Assembly: GCA_036964625.1 (NCBI GenBank) | Contig: JBALTG010000016.1 | Coordinates: forward strand, 1-51,863 | Origin: Motiliproteus sp036964625 | GTDB taxonomy: Bacteria; Pseudomonadota; Gammaproteobacteria; Pseudomonadales; Balneatricaceae | Direction of reading: 5' to 3' | DNA: 51,863 nt | In this document: positions 42,323 to 51,120 of the stretch, in pieces | How the letters are laid out: the number at the start of each line of letters is the position of its first letter | Position numbering within the stretch: position 1 is the stretch's first letter | Position numbers and translations under genes: made by a program | The notes under the pieces: model-generated | What the model was told of the DNA's origin: nothing | Databases searched by the model: none | What the model saw: the letters and a program-made list of their open reading frames with translations, nothing else

Positions 42323-43291
42323 GTGATTGGGTCCATTATCGAGCAACCATCCACGCCCGCTTTGGATCTTCTTGCTCAAGGCTTTGAGCATGATTTTGCA
42401 ATTTGGTCGCAGCAACAGGGTGGTCGAACCCTCGGCGGTTATCACAGTAAAGTCCCTGATTCTAAGCAACTGCAGATCTGCTGGTTACACGGTAATGGCT
42501 TTAATAGTCTGGCCTATGCCCCGATTCTCAGCGACTTGGCCAAGCCTGGCGCGGGCCACCCAGGTTACTCTGTGTTTGCAACCGACATCCCCGGGCATGG
42601 ACTGTCGCACCCCCCCGAACGCCAGTGGCCACACTGGCGTTCTCTGGCCAAGGCGGTTGACCAAGCCATGGCTAAGCAATTTGTTTCTCAACCGGTGCAG
42701 CGGCGCATCGGTGTCGGCCATAGTCTGGGGGGCATTGTTACGCTGTTGCAGGCGCATCAGAACCCGCAGCGTTTTGAAAAGATTCTGCTGCTCGATCCGA
42801 TGCTCTTGCCGCCCAGTCTGATACTGGCTCAGCAGTCCCTGCAGACCTTTAAACTGTGGCCATGGGCGCCCTTGCCCAAAGCTGCCCGGAGGCGTCGCCG
42901 TCACTGGGAGAGTTCCGCAGCAATGCGTCAGCAATTGGGGGCAAAGCGGTTCTATCGGCGGTGGCATTGCGACGCGTTCAGTGGTTATGTGGCAGGAGGG
43001 CATCGATCTGTCGCCGCAGGGGTCGAGTTAAGTTGTGCGCCGGAGTGGGAGGCTAAGATTTTTGCCAGCTATCCCACCCGGCTGCTGCAAGCGCTGCAAG
43101 AGGTGAAGATCCCGGTACACATTATCTGCGCGTTAGATAGTTTTCCGTTTTTGCTCAAAGGCGCCAAGCGTGCCGCCGCATTGAATCCGAATATCAGCTA
43201 TCAGCAATGGGGCGCAGGGCACTGTTTCCCGATGGAGCAGCCCTTGCAGACGGCGGTGCTGATTCGCGGCTTGCTGCAAGAGCCTGGCTGA
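42323..43291 (+). CDS. alpha/beta hydrolase
   Basis: This 322-residue hydrolase has an LHGNGFNSLAY oxyanion region, TDIPGHGLS, nucleophile Ser134 in VGHSLGG, a long basic lid with PKAARRRRRHW, and a terminal His in WGAGHCFPM. It starts with GTG preceded by GGGAG at a suitable distance. It resembles esterases and haloperoxidase-like hydrolases; the substrate is unknown. It stands alone. Confidence 0.85.
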   Translation: MIGSIIEQPSTPALDLLAQGFEHDFAIWSQQQGGRTLGGYHSKVPDSKQLQICWLHGNGFNSLAYAPILSDLAKPGAGHPGYSVFATDIPGHGLSHPPERQWPHWRSLAKAVDQAMAKQFVSQPVQRRIGVGHSLGGIVTLLQAHQNPQRFEKILLLDPMLLPPSLILAQQSLQTFKLWPWAPLPKAARRRRRHWESSAAMRQQLGAKRFYRRWHCDAFSGYVAGGHRSVAAGVELSCAPEWEAKIFASYPTRLLQALQEVKIPVHIICALDSFPFLLKGAKRAAALNPNISYQQWGAGHCFPMEQPLQTAVLIRGLLQEPG

Positions 43292-43462
43292 ACGTCGGCG
43301 TCGATAAGAAACACGAGCAGCTACCCCGGATGTTTTATAAACCCTCCACTTGCCTCAATTTTTCTCCTTCAGCCTCTGCTTCGCGGCTCCTGATGCATTG
43401 TATTGGCTCTTGGCGGCGATTACGGGCTAGAGTTAACGAATAGTGAAGTTACAGGAGACGGT

Positions 43463-44323
43463 GTGATTAGGTGTAGTGCCCGGTGGGGGTTGATGCTAGT
43501 TGTCGTGCTGCTGTTCGTGTCCGGTTGCAGCAGCTACCGTCTCGCTTACAATAATTTGGATTGGTTATTGTTTGGCTGGGTTGACGATTACGTCGAGTTG
43601 ACCTCGGCTCAACATGCTGAACTTGAGCCCCTGGTGCGGCAATGGCACGCCCAGCACCGACAAACTCAGTTGCCTCAGTATCAGGCGCTGTTATTCGCTA
43701 TCCGGGTCGGGGTGCAATCTCCGCCGCTGGATCCCACGCTGTTTGAGGCGTGGCGGGTTGAGGTTGAGCAGCGCGGGTTGGCGCTGCGATCAAGCCTGGC
43801 TCCGTTGGCGGTTGCACTGCTAGAGCAGATCGACCAGGACCAGCAACAGCAGCTGCTGGGCGCGCTGCGCAAGAAGATCGAAAGCCAGCGCGAAGCCTAT
43901 CTTGAGCGCAGTGCATCCGAGCGGGTAGGGCATCGCTATGATGCTTATCGTGAGCGTATGCTGCGCTGGATCGGTCGCCTGGATAGCGCTCAGCGTAACG
44001 CCTTAAAGCAGTTGGTGGCCCTGGCGGATAGCGAGTTGCAGTGGTTAGAGTATCGCAGTCTCTGGGTCGATGAGTTAGAGCAGGCGCTGATGCTAAGGTC
44101 GAATAAGCAGCAGTTTCATGCACGAATTCAAGCGCTGATACTCAGTCCCAGTAGCTTCCGCATTGAGGCGCTGCAGCATCTGCTGGCAACCACGCAACGC
44201 CAGCGCAGCGACTACCTGGTAGTGCTTATCAACGGTCTGTCAGCGCAGCAACGCGCACATCTGTTGAGTGAATTGGATGTGCTGATCGATGTTATCGGGC
44301 GGTTGATCCGTCAGCAGGATTAG
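43463..44323 (+). CDS. DUF6279 family lipoprotein
   Basis: This 286-residue lipoprotein has a signal ending in VSGC (Cys22), followed directly by SSYRLAYNNLDWLLFGWVDDYVEL, the conserved start of DUF6279 proteins. The rest is helical, with RYDAYRERMLRWIGRLDSAQR. GTG at 43463 is chosen because AGGAG lies five bases before it. It is an envelope protein of unknown function found widely in gammaproteobacteria. Confidence 0.85.
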   Translation: MIRCSARWGLMLVVVLLFVSGCSSYRLAYNNLDWLLFGWVDDYVELTSAQHAELEPLVRQWHAQHRQTQLPQYQALLFAIRVGVQSPPLDPTLFEAWRVEVEQRGLALRSSLAPLAVALLEQIDQDQQQQLLGALRKKIESQREAYLERSASERVGHRYDAYRERMLRWIGRLDSAQRNALKQLVALADSELQWLEYRSLWVDELEQALMLRSNKQQFHARIQALILSPSSFRIEALQHLLATTQRQRSDYLVVLINGLSAQQRAHLLSELDVLIDVIGRLIRQQD

Positions 44324-44404
44324 CCTACTTGGAGTCAACCCTACCTCTTGATCGGATAGGCGCTAAACCGCTGAGCCTGCAACAGCGCTGGCTTGGACTA
44401 TATT

Positions 44405-44460
44405 GAGCTTTGGAGCTTTGGAGCTTTGGAGCTTTGGAGCTTGGAGCTTGGAGCATGGAG
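44405..44460. repeat. GAGCTTTG microsatellite
   Basis: Four perfect tandem copies of the octamer GAGCTTTG are followed by heptamers GAGCTTG, GAGCTTG and GAGCATG. It lies in the space between the DUF6279 and lectin-like genes, about 120-180 bp upstream of the latter. Confidence 0.9.
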
Positions 44461-44582
44461 ATTGAAAGATTGAGTTTGAAATGGTTTGAAATAAGCGTGG
44501 CTGATATAAAGCGGGTCTACTCGGGGTGTTATTTATCTGCTCTGAGTTACCGCTCAGCCGAAATAGTCGTGGAGACGGGGAT

Positions 44583-45227
44583 ATGAAAAAAACAATAATT
44601 GCTGTTGCGCTGGGTGCCAGTCTGTTGCCGGGGGCGTTCATGTTGGAAGCGGCAGAGCGGCCGATGGGTTTTTTTGTCACCAGTGTTGGCATGGGTAATG
44701 GCGGCGATCTGGGCGGTTTGGAAGGCGCCGATGCGCACTGTAAAAAGCTAGCAACAGCCGCAGGTGCAGGTGATCGTGATTGGCGCGCCTATCTGAGTAC
44801 CGAAGCCGCAAATAAGCGTGGCGTGTTTGCCCGCTCCCGGATCGGTAACGGCCCTTGGTATAACGCTAACGGGACGCTCATCGCCGTCAACCTGACGGAT
44901 CTGCATCTATACAATAAGAGCATCACCCTGGAGACTGCGCTGGATGAGTCAGGACGGCGAATTAAAGGCCGGGGTGATAAGCCTAATGAGCACGATATCC
45001 TCACTGGTGCTCCGGAAGACGGCACCGGCTACTTCCCGGATGTGCAGGACCACAGCTGTAAAAACTGGACCAGCAGTGGCGAGGGTAGCGCCCAGGTGGG
45101 GCATCATGACCGCCATGGCGGCGGTAACACCTCCTGGAACTCAGCGCATGCATCGCGCGGCTGCAGCCAGGAAAACCTAACTAAAACCGGCGGTGCGGGT
45201 AAGTTCTACTGCTTTGCAGCGAATTGA
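44583..45227 (+). CDS. secreted lectin-like (C-type lectin fold) protein
   Basis: This 214-residue protein has a signal peptide (KKTIIAVALGASLLPGAFMLEA). One domain follows, with GADAHCKKLATAAGAGDRDWRAYLST, IGNGPWYNANG, NEHDILTGAPEDG, CKNWTSSGEGSAQVGHHDRHGG, SWNSAHASRGCSQENL and GGAGKFYCFA. Conserved cysteines and the WTSS/GHHD pattern match bacterial proteins annotated as lectins with a C-type-lectin or endostatin-like fold. It is predicted periplasmic or secreted; its ligand is unknown. A strong terminator follows. Confidence 0.82.
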   Translation: MKKTIIAVALGASLLPGAFMLEAAERPMGFFVTSVGMGNGGDLGGLEGADAHCKKLATAAGAGDRDWRAYLSTEAANKRGVFARSRIGNGPWYNANGTLIAVNLTDLHLYNKSITLETALDESGRRIKGRGDKPNEHDILTGAPEDGTGYFPDVQDHSCKNWTSSGEGSAQVGHHDRHGGGNTSWNSAHASRGCSQENLTKTGGAGKFYCFAAN

Positions 45228-45245
45228 TAGTTAACGGGAGGGTCA

Positions 45246-45272
45246 AAAAAGGCAGCCATTGGCTGCCTTTTC
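45246..45272 (+). terminator. intrinsic terminator after lectin-like gene
   Basis: AAAAGGCAGCC and GGCTGCCTTTT form a perfect hairpin around ATT, ending in T residues. Confidence 0.92.
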
Positions 45273-45444
45273 TATTAACCCGGCGGGTTAAGAGAAGACG
45301 CAAGGATGCGTCATCATGGGTCGAAGGCCTATGTGAGCCCGGAAAATCAAGCAGTTCCACGCAACTGCGCCAGATTTCCGGGGCGATGGACAGATAGGTA
45401 TGGAACCTATTTGTCCACCAGGTTAATAGTTCCGATTTAATGCG

Positions 45445-46899
45445 CTAATCGCAGAGCGCATCCAGCTTGGCTTTGAGCAGTGCGTTGACCTGGCCCGGAT
45501 TGGCGGCCCCTTTGCTAACCTGCATCACCTTGCCCATAAAGAAACCCAGCATCTTGCCACGTTTGTCCGGTTCTGCGGCCTGGTACTGCTCAACCTGTTT
45601 CGTGGCTGCGGCGATCACCGTATCGACCATAGACTCGATAGCACCGCTGTCGGTAACCTGCTTCAGCCCCTTGGCATCGATGATTTGGTCTACGCTGCCT
45701 TCGCCGTTCCACAGTGCCTCGAACACCTGCTTGGCGGCGTTGCCGTTGATAGTGTTGTCTTTAACTCGGACCAGTAGCTGACCAAGGAACTCGGCTGACA
45801 CCGGGCTGTCCTTGAACTCGATGTTGTTACTATTGAGAAACTTGGACAGCTCGCCCATCACCCAGTTGGCGGCCAGCTTGGCGTCGCCGGAGGCGTTGAC
45901 GACGGTTTCAAAATAGTCGGCAGTGTCGCGGTAGGCGGACAGCACGCTGGCATCGTAGTCGCCCAGGCCATACTGGGTCATAAAACGGGCATGCCGGGCG
46001 TCGGGAAGCTCGGGCAGGGTTTTACGCACCGCCTCGACGTATTCGTCGTCGATGATGATTGGCAGCAGGTCGGGGCAGGGGAAGTAGCGGTAGTCGTTCG
46101 CTTCCTCCTTGGAGCGCATCGAGCGGGTTTCGTTTTTATCGGCATCGTACAGACGAGTGGCCTGGATCACCCGTCCGCCCTCTTCGATCAGGTCGATCTG
46201 ACGCTCGATCTCGCCCTTGATCGCCTTCTCGATAAAGCGGAACGAGTTGATGTTCTTGGTCTCGGTGCGGGTGCCGAGCTCTGTTTGACCCTTGGGGCGG
46301 ATCGAGACATTGCAGTCGCAGCGGAACGAGCCTTCGGCCATGTTGCCGTCACAGATACCCAGCGTGGTGACAATCGCGTGGATCTTCTTGGCGTACGCCA
46401 CCGCTTCTTCGGCGCTGCGCAAGTCGGGTTCGGAGACGATCTCCAGCAGCGGTGTCCCGGCACGGTTGAGGTCGATGCCGGTCATACCGGGAAACAGGTC
46501 GTGGAGGGATTTACCGGCATCCTCTTCCAGATGGGCACGCGTCACGCCGATACGCTTATGGACGCCATTCTCCAGTTCGATATCGATATGGCCGACACCG
46601 ACGATGGGATGGAATAGCTGGCTGGTCTGGTAGCCCTTGGGCAGATCGGGGTAGAAGTAGTTCTTGCGATCGAACACCGAGCGATAACCGATCTCGGCAT
46701 CTATCGCCAGACCAAACATCACCGCCATCCGCAGTGCTTCGGCGTTAAACACCGGCAGCGTGCCTGGCAGCGCCAAATCAACAGTGCAGGCCTGGGTGTT
46801 GGGCTCGGCACCATAGGCGGTGCTGGCGCCGGAGAATATTTTTGATTTGGTGGCTAGCTGGGCGTGGATCTCCAGCCCGATAACGGCTTCCCATTGCAT
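45445..46899 (-). CDS. gatB: Asp/Glu-tRNA amidotransferase subunit B
   Basis: GatB is the kinase and tRNA-binding subunit of GatCAB, which converts Asp-tRNA(Asn) or Glu-tRNA(Gln) to the amide form. The 484 residues begin VIGLEIHAQLATKSKIFSG and contain RKNYFYPDLPKGYQTSQ, GTPLLEIVSEPD, GNMAEGSFRCDCNVSIRP, KNINSFRFIEKAI and RYFPCPDL, with a helical YqeY-like tail. It lies one base after gatA, so the two are tightly coupled. Confidence 0.97.
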   Translation of the reverse strand: MQWEAVIGLEIHAQLATKSKIFSGASTAYGAEPNTQACTVDLALPGTLPVFNAEALRMAVMFGLAIDAEIGYRSVFDRKNYFYPDLPKGYQTSQLFHPIVGVGHIDIELENGVHKRIGVTRAHLEEDAGKSLHDLFPGMTGIDLNRAGTPLLEIVSEPDLRSAEEAVAYAKKIHAIVTTLGICDGNMAEGSFRCDCNVSIRPKGQTELGTRTETKNINSFRFIEKAIKGEIERQIDLIEEGGRVIQATRLYDADKNETRSMRSKEEANDYRYFPCPDLLPIIIDDEYVEAVRKTLPELPDARHARFMTQYGLGDYDASVLSAYRDTADYFETVVNASGDAKLAANWVMGELSKFLNSNNIEFKDSPVSAEFLGQLLVRVKDNTINGNAAKQVFEALWNGEGSVDQIIDAKGLKQVTDSGAIESMVDTVIAAATKQVEQYQAAEPDKRGKMLGFFMGKVMQVSKGAANPGQVNALLKAKLDALCD

Positions 46900-46900
46900 A

Positions 46901-48382
46901 TTAAGAGGTCTCTGCGTGATTGGTGGCTGCGAGAATGGCTGCGGGTGCTTGGCGGTGCCAGTCGGTTGCCTGCTGGAACTGGTGGGCGACGTTAAGAAGT
47001 TTGGCTTCGGCGAAATAGTTGCCGATGATCTGCAGCCCGACCGGCAGCCCTTCTGTCGTCCCGCAGGGGATCGACATGCCCGGCAAGCCAGCCAGGTTCA
47101 GCGACAGGGTGAAGATATCCTCCATATACATATCGATCGGGTTGGAGGTTTTCTCGCCGATTTTGAAGGCCGGATGTGGGGTGGTGGGTCCCATGATCAC
47201 GTCGACCTGTTTGAGGGCATCGATGAAGTCCTGGCGAATCAGCCGGCGGATCTGCTGTGCTTTCTTGTAGTAAGCATCGTAGAAGCCTTCGGACAGCGCA
47301 TAGGTGCCGACCATGATGCGGCGCTTAACCTCGCTGCCGAACCCTTCACCGCGGGAGCGCTTGTACATATCTTCCAGGTCGACCGGATCGGCGCAGCGGT
47401 GGCCGTAGCGAACTCCGTCGAAGCGCGACAGGTTAGACGACGCTTCAGACGGGGCGATGATGTAGTACGCCGGAACCGCCAACGCGGTGTTGGGCAGGCT
47501 GATCTCCTGAGTCGTGGCGCCCAGTGCCTCGTACTCTTTGATCGCGGCCTGAACGCTGGCGGCAATGGCAGGATTCAGATCGGCGCAGAAGTACTCTTTT
47601 GGCAGGCCAATCTTGAGGCCTTGTAACGGTTGGCTCAGATCGGCGCAGTAGTCGGGTACCGCGTGCTCAAGGCTGGTGGAATCTTTGGGGTCGAAGCCTG
47701 CCATCACATTGAGCATTATCGCCGCGTCTTCGGCGCTGCGGGCCATAGGGCCGCCCTGGTCGAGCGAGCTGGCGAAGGCGATCATGCCGAAGCGCGATAC
47801 CCGGCCGTAGGTCGGTTTGATCCCGGTGATGCCGCAGAGTGCCGCCGGTTGGCGGATCGAGCCGCCGGTGTCGGTACCGGTAGCCGCAGGCGTCAGGCGC
47901 GCTGCCACGGCGGCGGCAGAACCGCCGGAGGAGCCGCCGGGGACGCAGTCGGTATTCCAGGGGTTGCGAACCGGGCCGTAAAAACTGTTCTCGTTGGAGG
48001 AGCCCATCGCGAACTCGTCCATGTTGGTCTTGCCCAGGCAGACCGCTCCGGCGGCGTTGAACTTTTCGACCACGGTAGCGTTGTACGGGGCGACAAAATT
48101 GTCCAGCATCTTCGAGCCGCAGCTGGTGCGAACGCCTTCGGTGCAGAAGATATCTTTATGCGCGATCGGCAGGCCGGTAAAAGGCCCGGCACCGCCCGTA
48201 GCGCGCCGGGTGTCAGCGGCCTTGGCTTGAATCAATGCCTGCTCTGCGGTAACGCTGATAAAACTGTTATAGCGCGAGTCTTCGGCGTTAATTCGGGTCA
48301 GATAGGCCTGAGTCAATTCGACGCTGTTGTAATCGCCGGCGTCGAGCCCCTTGGCCAGTTCGGCGAGAGTCTTGTCAAACAT
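46901..48382 (-). CDS. gatA: Asp/Glu-tRNA amidotransferase subunit A
   Basis: GatA is the amidase that releases ammonia from glutamine for GatB. The 493 residues carry the Ser-cisSer-Lys triad: Lys76 in LPIAHKDIF, Ser151 in GGSSGGSAAAVAA, and nucleophile Ser175 in DTGGSIRQPA. Substrate-side blocks GITGIKPTYGRVSR and MGPTTPHPAF follow. It lies between gatC and gatB. The gatC-gatA spacer holds a short tandem repeat. Confidence 0.97.
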   Translation of the reverse strand: MFDKTLAELAKGLDAGDYNSVELTQAYLTRINAEDSRYNSFISVTAEQALIQAKAADTRRATGGAGPFTGLPIAHKDIFCTEGVRTSCGSKMLDNFVAPYNATVVEKFNAAGAVCLGKTNMDEFAMGSSNENSFYGPVRNPWNTDCVPGGSSGGSAAAVAARLTPAATGTDTGGSIRQPAALCGITGIKPTYGRVSRFGMIAFASSLDQGGPMARSAEDAAIMLNVMAGFDPKDSTSLEHAVPDYCADLSQPLQGLKIGLPKEYFCADLNPAIAASVQAAIKEYEALGATTQEISLPNTALAVPAYYIIAPSEASSNLSRFDGVRYGHRCADPVDLEDMYKRSRGEGFGSEVKRRIMVGTYALSEGFYDAYYKKAQQIRRLIRQDFIDALKQVDVIMGPTTPHPAFKIGEKTSNPIDMYMEDIFTLSLNLAGLPGMSIPCGTTEGLPVGLQIIGNYFAEAKLLNVAHQFQQATDWHRQAPAAILAATNHAETS

Positions 48383-48449
48383 GGAATAGATTTTCCTTCG
48401 AAGAATTTTTTTCGATCAGTGGCTGCTCAATCGAAGCCATTGCCAGCGG

Positions 48450-48494
48450 TTTATTCGACCCTCTATTCGGCCTTTTATTCGGCCCTTTATTCGA
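48450..48494. repeat. 12-bp tandem repeats across the gatC stop codon
   Basis: Read on the minus strand, CGAATAAAGGGC, CGAATAAAAGGC, CGAATAGAGGGT and CGAATAAACC follow one another. The first unit contains the gatC stop codon TAA, and the following units repeat it. This is a small tandem duplication of the gene end in the gatC-gatA spacer. Confidence 0.8.
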
Positions 48495-48774
48495 TCACCT
48501 TGGGAACCTGGAACAGGCCCTGTTCCACCACCGGTGCAACGGTTTGCAGTTGGTCGCGCTGGTTGCTCTCGGTAACGACGTCGGCGCGTAGCCGTTGTAC
48601 CGCATCCAGCGGGTTGGAGAGGGGTTCAACATTGGCGGTGTCGACCGTCTGCATCTGGTCGACTAGATCGAGAATATTGGAGAGGTTTTGAGCGTATTCA
48701 GGAATGTCGGTGGCGCTGATCTGGAGCCGGGCCAAATGAGCGATTTTTTGCACATCGGTAGAGTCAAGAGACAT
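48487..48774 (-). CDS. gatC: Asp/Glu-tRNA amidotransferase subunit C
   Basis: GatC is the small subunit that wraps around GatA and stabilises the GatAB interface. The 95 residues include VQKIAHLARLQIS, YAQNLSNILDLVDQMQTVDTANVEPLSNP and the C-terminal VEQGLFQVPKVIE, typical of GatC. ATG at 48774 gives the family's normal length. It is the first gene of gatCAB and is divergent from mreB, an arrangement common in pseudomonads and relatives. Confidence 0.95.
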   Translation of the reverse strand: MSLDSTDVQKIAHLARLQISATDIPEYAQNLSNILDLVDQMQTVDTANVEPLSNPLDAVQRLRADVVTESNQRDQLQTVAPVVEQGLFQVPKVIE

Positions 48775-49088
48775 GGGGGAAATCCTGATTGTAAGTGGCA
48801 GCAAGAGTAAACAGCTAATGATAATGGCCTGGGTGGGGGAGAGCAAACCTGTCGTGCTATCGTGACGCGGCTGCCGGGTCATTTAAGCGTAAGGGTGGAG
48901 CGGTTGCTGTGTTGGCGGGGCTTAATCCGCGCCAGGGGCGAATAATACCTTATAAAGGCTATTGTTCCTTGCTGAAAAGTGCCGCCATTGCTAGAGTTGG
49001 CTGTTTATGTGCACAGGCTGCCAGCGATTGCGTCATGGGGCGTCTGGATGCATGCTGATAACAGTCAATAAGTAGGCGAATCCGCTCA
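48775..49088. other. divergent gatC-mreB intergenic region
   Basis: These 314 bp must hold the gatC and mreB promoters. I see an AT-rich patch near 48940-48960 but no consensus boxes I would name, and no RNA gene. Confidence 0.5.
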
Positions 49089-50126
49089 ATGTTTAAAAAA
49101 TTACGTGGTATGTTTTCCAGCGATCTATCTATCGATTTGGGTACCGCCAACACCTTGATTTACGTCCGTGACAGAGATGTCGTACTGAACGAGCCGTCGG
49201 TAGTGGCTATTCGTACTCTGGGTAACCATAAATCGGTGGTTGCGGTGGGAACCGATGCGAAGCGAATGCTGGGACGCACGCCCAGTAATATCTCTGCCAT
49301 CCGGCCGATGAAGGATGGCGTTATTGCCGACTTTCATGTGACCGAAAAGATGTTGCAGCACTTTATTGATAAGGTGCATGAAAATTCCTGGATGACCCCT
49401 AGTCCACGGGTGTTGGTCTGCGTGCCTTGCAAATCGACGCAGGTCGAGCGCCGCGCGATCAAGGAATCGGCCATGGGGGCCGGTGCCCGCGAGGTTTACC
49501 TGATCGACGAACCTATGGCAGCAGCGATCGGCGCTGGCCTGCCGGTAGAAGAAGCGAGCGGTTCGATGGTTGTGGATATCGGCGGCGGTACCACTGAGAT
49601 TGCGATCATCTCCCTCAATGGCATCGTTTATGCCGAGTCGGTCCGTGTCGGTGGCGACCGTTTCGATGAAGCGATCGTTGCCTACGTGCGGCGCAACTAC
49701 GGCAGTCTGATCGGGGATGCTACCGCCGAGCGGATCAAGCAGGAGATCGGAACGGCTCATGCCTCCTCTGATGTGCTGGAGATCGATGTGCGCGGGCGCA
49801 ATCTGGCCGAAGGGATACCGCGCAGCTTTACGCTCAATAGCCGCGAGATTCAGCAAGCACTGGAGGAGCCGCTAAAATCTATCGTTCAGTCGCTCAAGAG
49901 CGCGCTGGAGCAGTGCCCGCCAGAACTGGCCGCCGATATCGCCGAGACCGGTATCGTGTTAACCGGTGGCGGTGCGCTGTTGCGTGATATAGACCGGCTG
50001 TTGTCCGAAGAGACCGGGTTGACGGTGATTGTTGCCGAAGATCCTCTGACCTGTGTGGCCCGTGGCGGCGGCAAGGCTTTGGATATGATCGATAAGCACT
50101 CCTTCGAGTTGTTGGCGTCCGAGTAA
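49089..50126 (+). CDS. mreB: rod shape-determining protein MreB
   Basis: This bacterial actin forms membrane-associated filaments that guide lateral cell-wall synthesis. The 345 residues show the actin nucleotide sites: phosphate 1 SIDLGTANTLIYV, phosphate 2 VVDIGGGTTEIAI and adenosine motif VLTGGGALLRDIDRLL. MFKKLRGMFS at the N-terminus is the expected amphipathic membrane anchor. It is the first gene of mreBCD-maf. The organism is therefore probably rod-shaped. Confidence 0.98.
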   Translation: MFKKLRGMFSSDLSIDLGTANTLIYVRDRDVVLNEPSVVAIRTLGNHKSVVAVGTDAKRMLGRTPSNISAIRPMKDGVIADFHVTEKMLQHFIDKVHENSWMTPSPRVLVCVPCKSTQVERRAIKESAMGAGAREVYLIDEPMAAAIGAGLPVEEASGSMVVDIGGGTTEIAIISLNGIVYAESVRVGGDRFDEAIVAYVRRNYGSLIGDATAERIKQEIGTAHASSDVLEIDVRGRNLAEGIPRSFTLNSREIQQALEEPLKSIVQSLKSALEQCPPELAADIAETGIVLTGGGALLRDIDRLLSEETGLTVIVAEDPLTCVARGGGKALDMIDKHSFELLASE

Positions 50127-50223
50127 GATCATAATCAGATTGCTACCAGGGTGTGCCGGGCGTTGAGCGTGCGGTTAGGACAATCCTTATTACAGTGGCG
50201 GTCTCCGGGCAGGGAGGTGCGCC

Positions 50224-51120
50224 ATTAAGCCTATTTTCAAGGGGCGATCTTCGCGCGCCCGTATCAGTGCGATTGTGCTGCTGTCGCTGGCATTGATGCT
50301 GACGGACCTGATCTGGTCACCGATGGCCTACTACCGCGGCTATCTGAGCCTGGCGGTAACCCCTTTGCGCTGGTTGATGGATCTTCCGCCCCGCGTTATG
50401 ACTGTGATCGATCAATCCCTGAGTGAGCGTGATGCGCTGCAGGTCGAGAACGATACGCTTCGTGCCGACCTATTATTGATGGCGCGCAAGCTGCAGCGTT
50501 TCGATTCCATGGATAATGAGAACGGCCGGCTGCGGAACCTGCTCGGGGTTAGCAAGCAGTTGGACCTGCGGGTCCTGTTGGCCGAGCTGATCGGTGTTAG
50601 CGCTGACCCGTTCTCGCATCAGGTGGTGATCAATAAGGGCTTGCACGACCAGGTTTATCTGGGGCAACCGGTGTTGGATGAAGGTGGGGTCATGGGGCAG
50701 GTGGTTGAGGTGGGTCCCTATACATCAAGGGTGCTATTGCTGACCGATGCGCAGCATGCGATTCCGGTTCAGGTGAGCCGCAGTGGTTTTCGTGCGCTGT
50801 TACTGGGGCGGGGTAATGACCAGGAGTTGTTGCTCAATCATGTTGCCGATACCGCCGACATCAACGTCGGTGATCTGCTGCTAAGCTCCGGGTTGGGCGC
50901 GCGTTTTCCTAAGGGTTATCCGGTGGCCAAGGTGATTGACGTTATTCACGATCCGGGCCAGCCCTTTGCCATTGTTCGTTGCCAGCCCACGGCACAACTC
51001 GATACCAGTCGCCATCTGCTGTTGGTGTTCTCTCAATCCGCGGAGCCAGCGTTGTCGCCCGAGGCGGAGACGCTAACGCCTAAGGCGAGCACCCCGCTCA
51101 GTTCTGCGGAGGATTCATGA
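50224..51120 (+). CDS. mreC: cell shape-determining protein MreC, probable ATT start
   Basis: MreC is a bitopic protein that links MreB to the periplasmic elongation machinery: a short cytoplasmic tail, one transmembrane helix (AIVLLSLALMLTD), a coiled coil (SERDALQVENDTLRADLLLM) and a beta-rich domain. The conserved family start MKPIF.RG.S is encoded here as ATT-AAG-CCT-ATT-TTC, with AGGGAGG ending seven bases before the ATT. No ATG or GTG lies there; the next candidate, GTG at 50275, has no ribosome-binding site and would cut the helix. I therefore call 298 residues from ATT. The last codons overlap mreD (ATGA). Confidence 0.88.
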   Translation: MKPIFKGRSSRARISAIVLLSLALMLTDLIWSPMAYYRGYLSLAVTPLRWLMDLPPRVMTVIDQSLSERDALQVENDTLRADLLLMARKLQRFDSMDNENGRLRNLLGVSKQLDLRVLLAELIGVSADPFSHQVVINKGLHDQVYLGQPVLDEGGVMGQVVEVGPYTSRVLLLTDAQHAIPVQVSRSGFRALLLGRGNDQELLLNHVADTADINVGDLLLSSGLGARFPKGYPVAKVIDVIHDPGQPFAIVRCQPTAQLDTSRHLLLVFSQSAEPALSPEAETLTPKASTPLSSAEDS

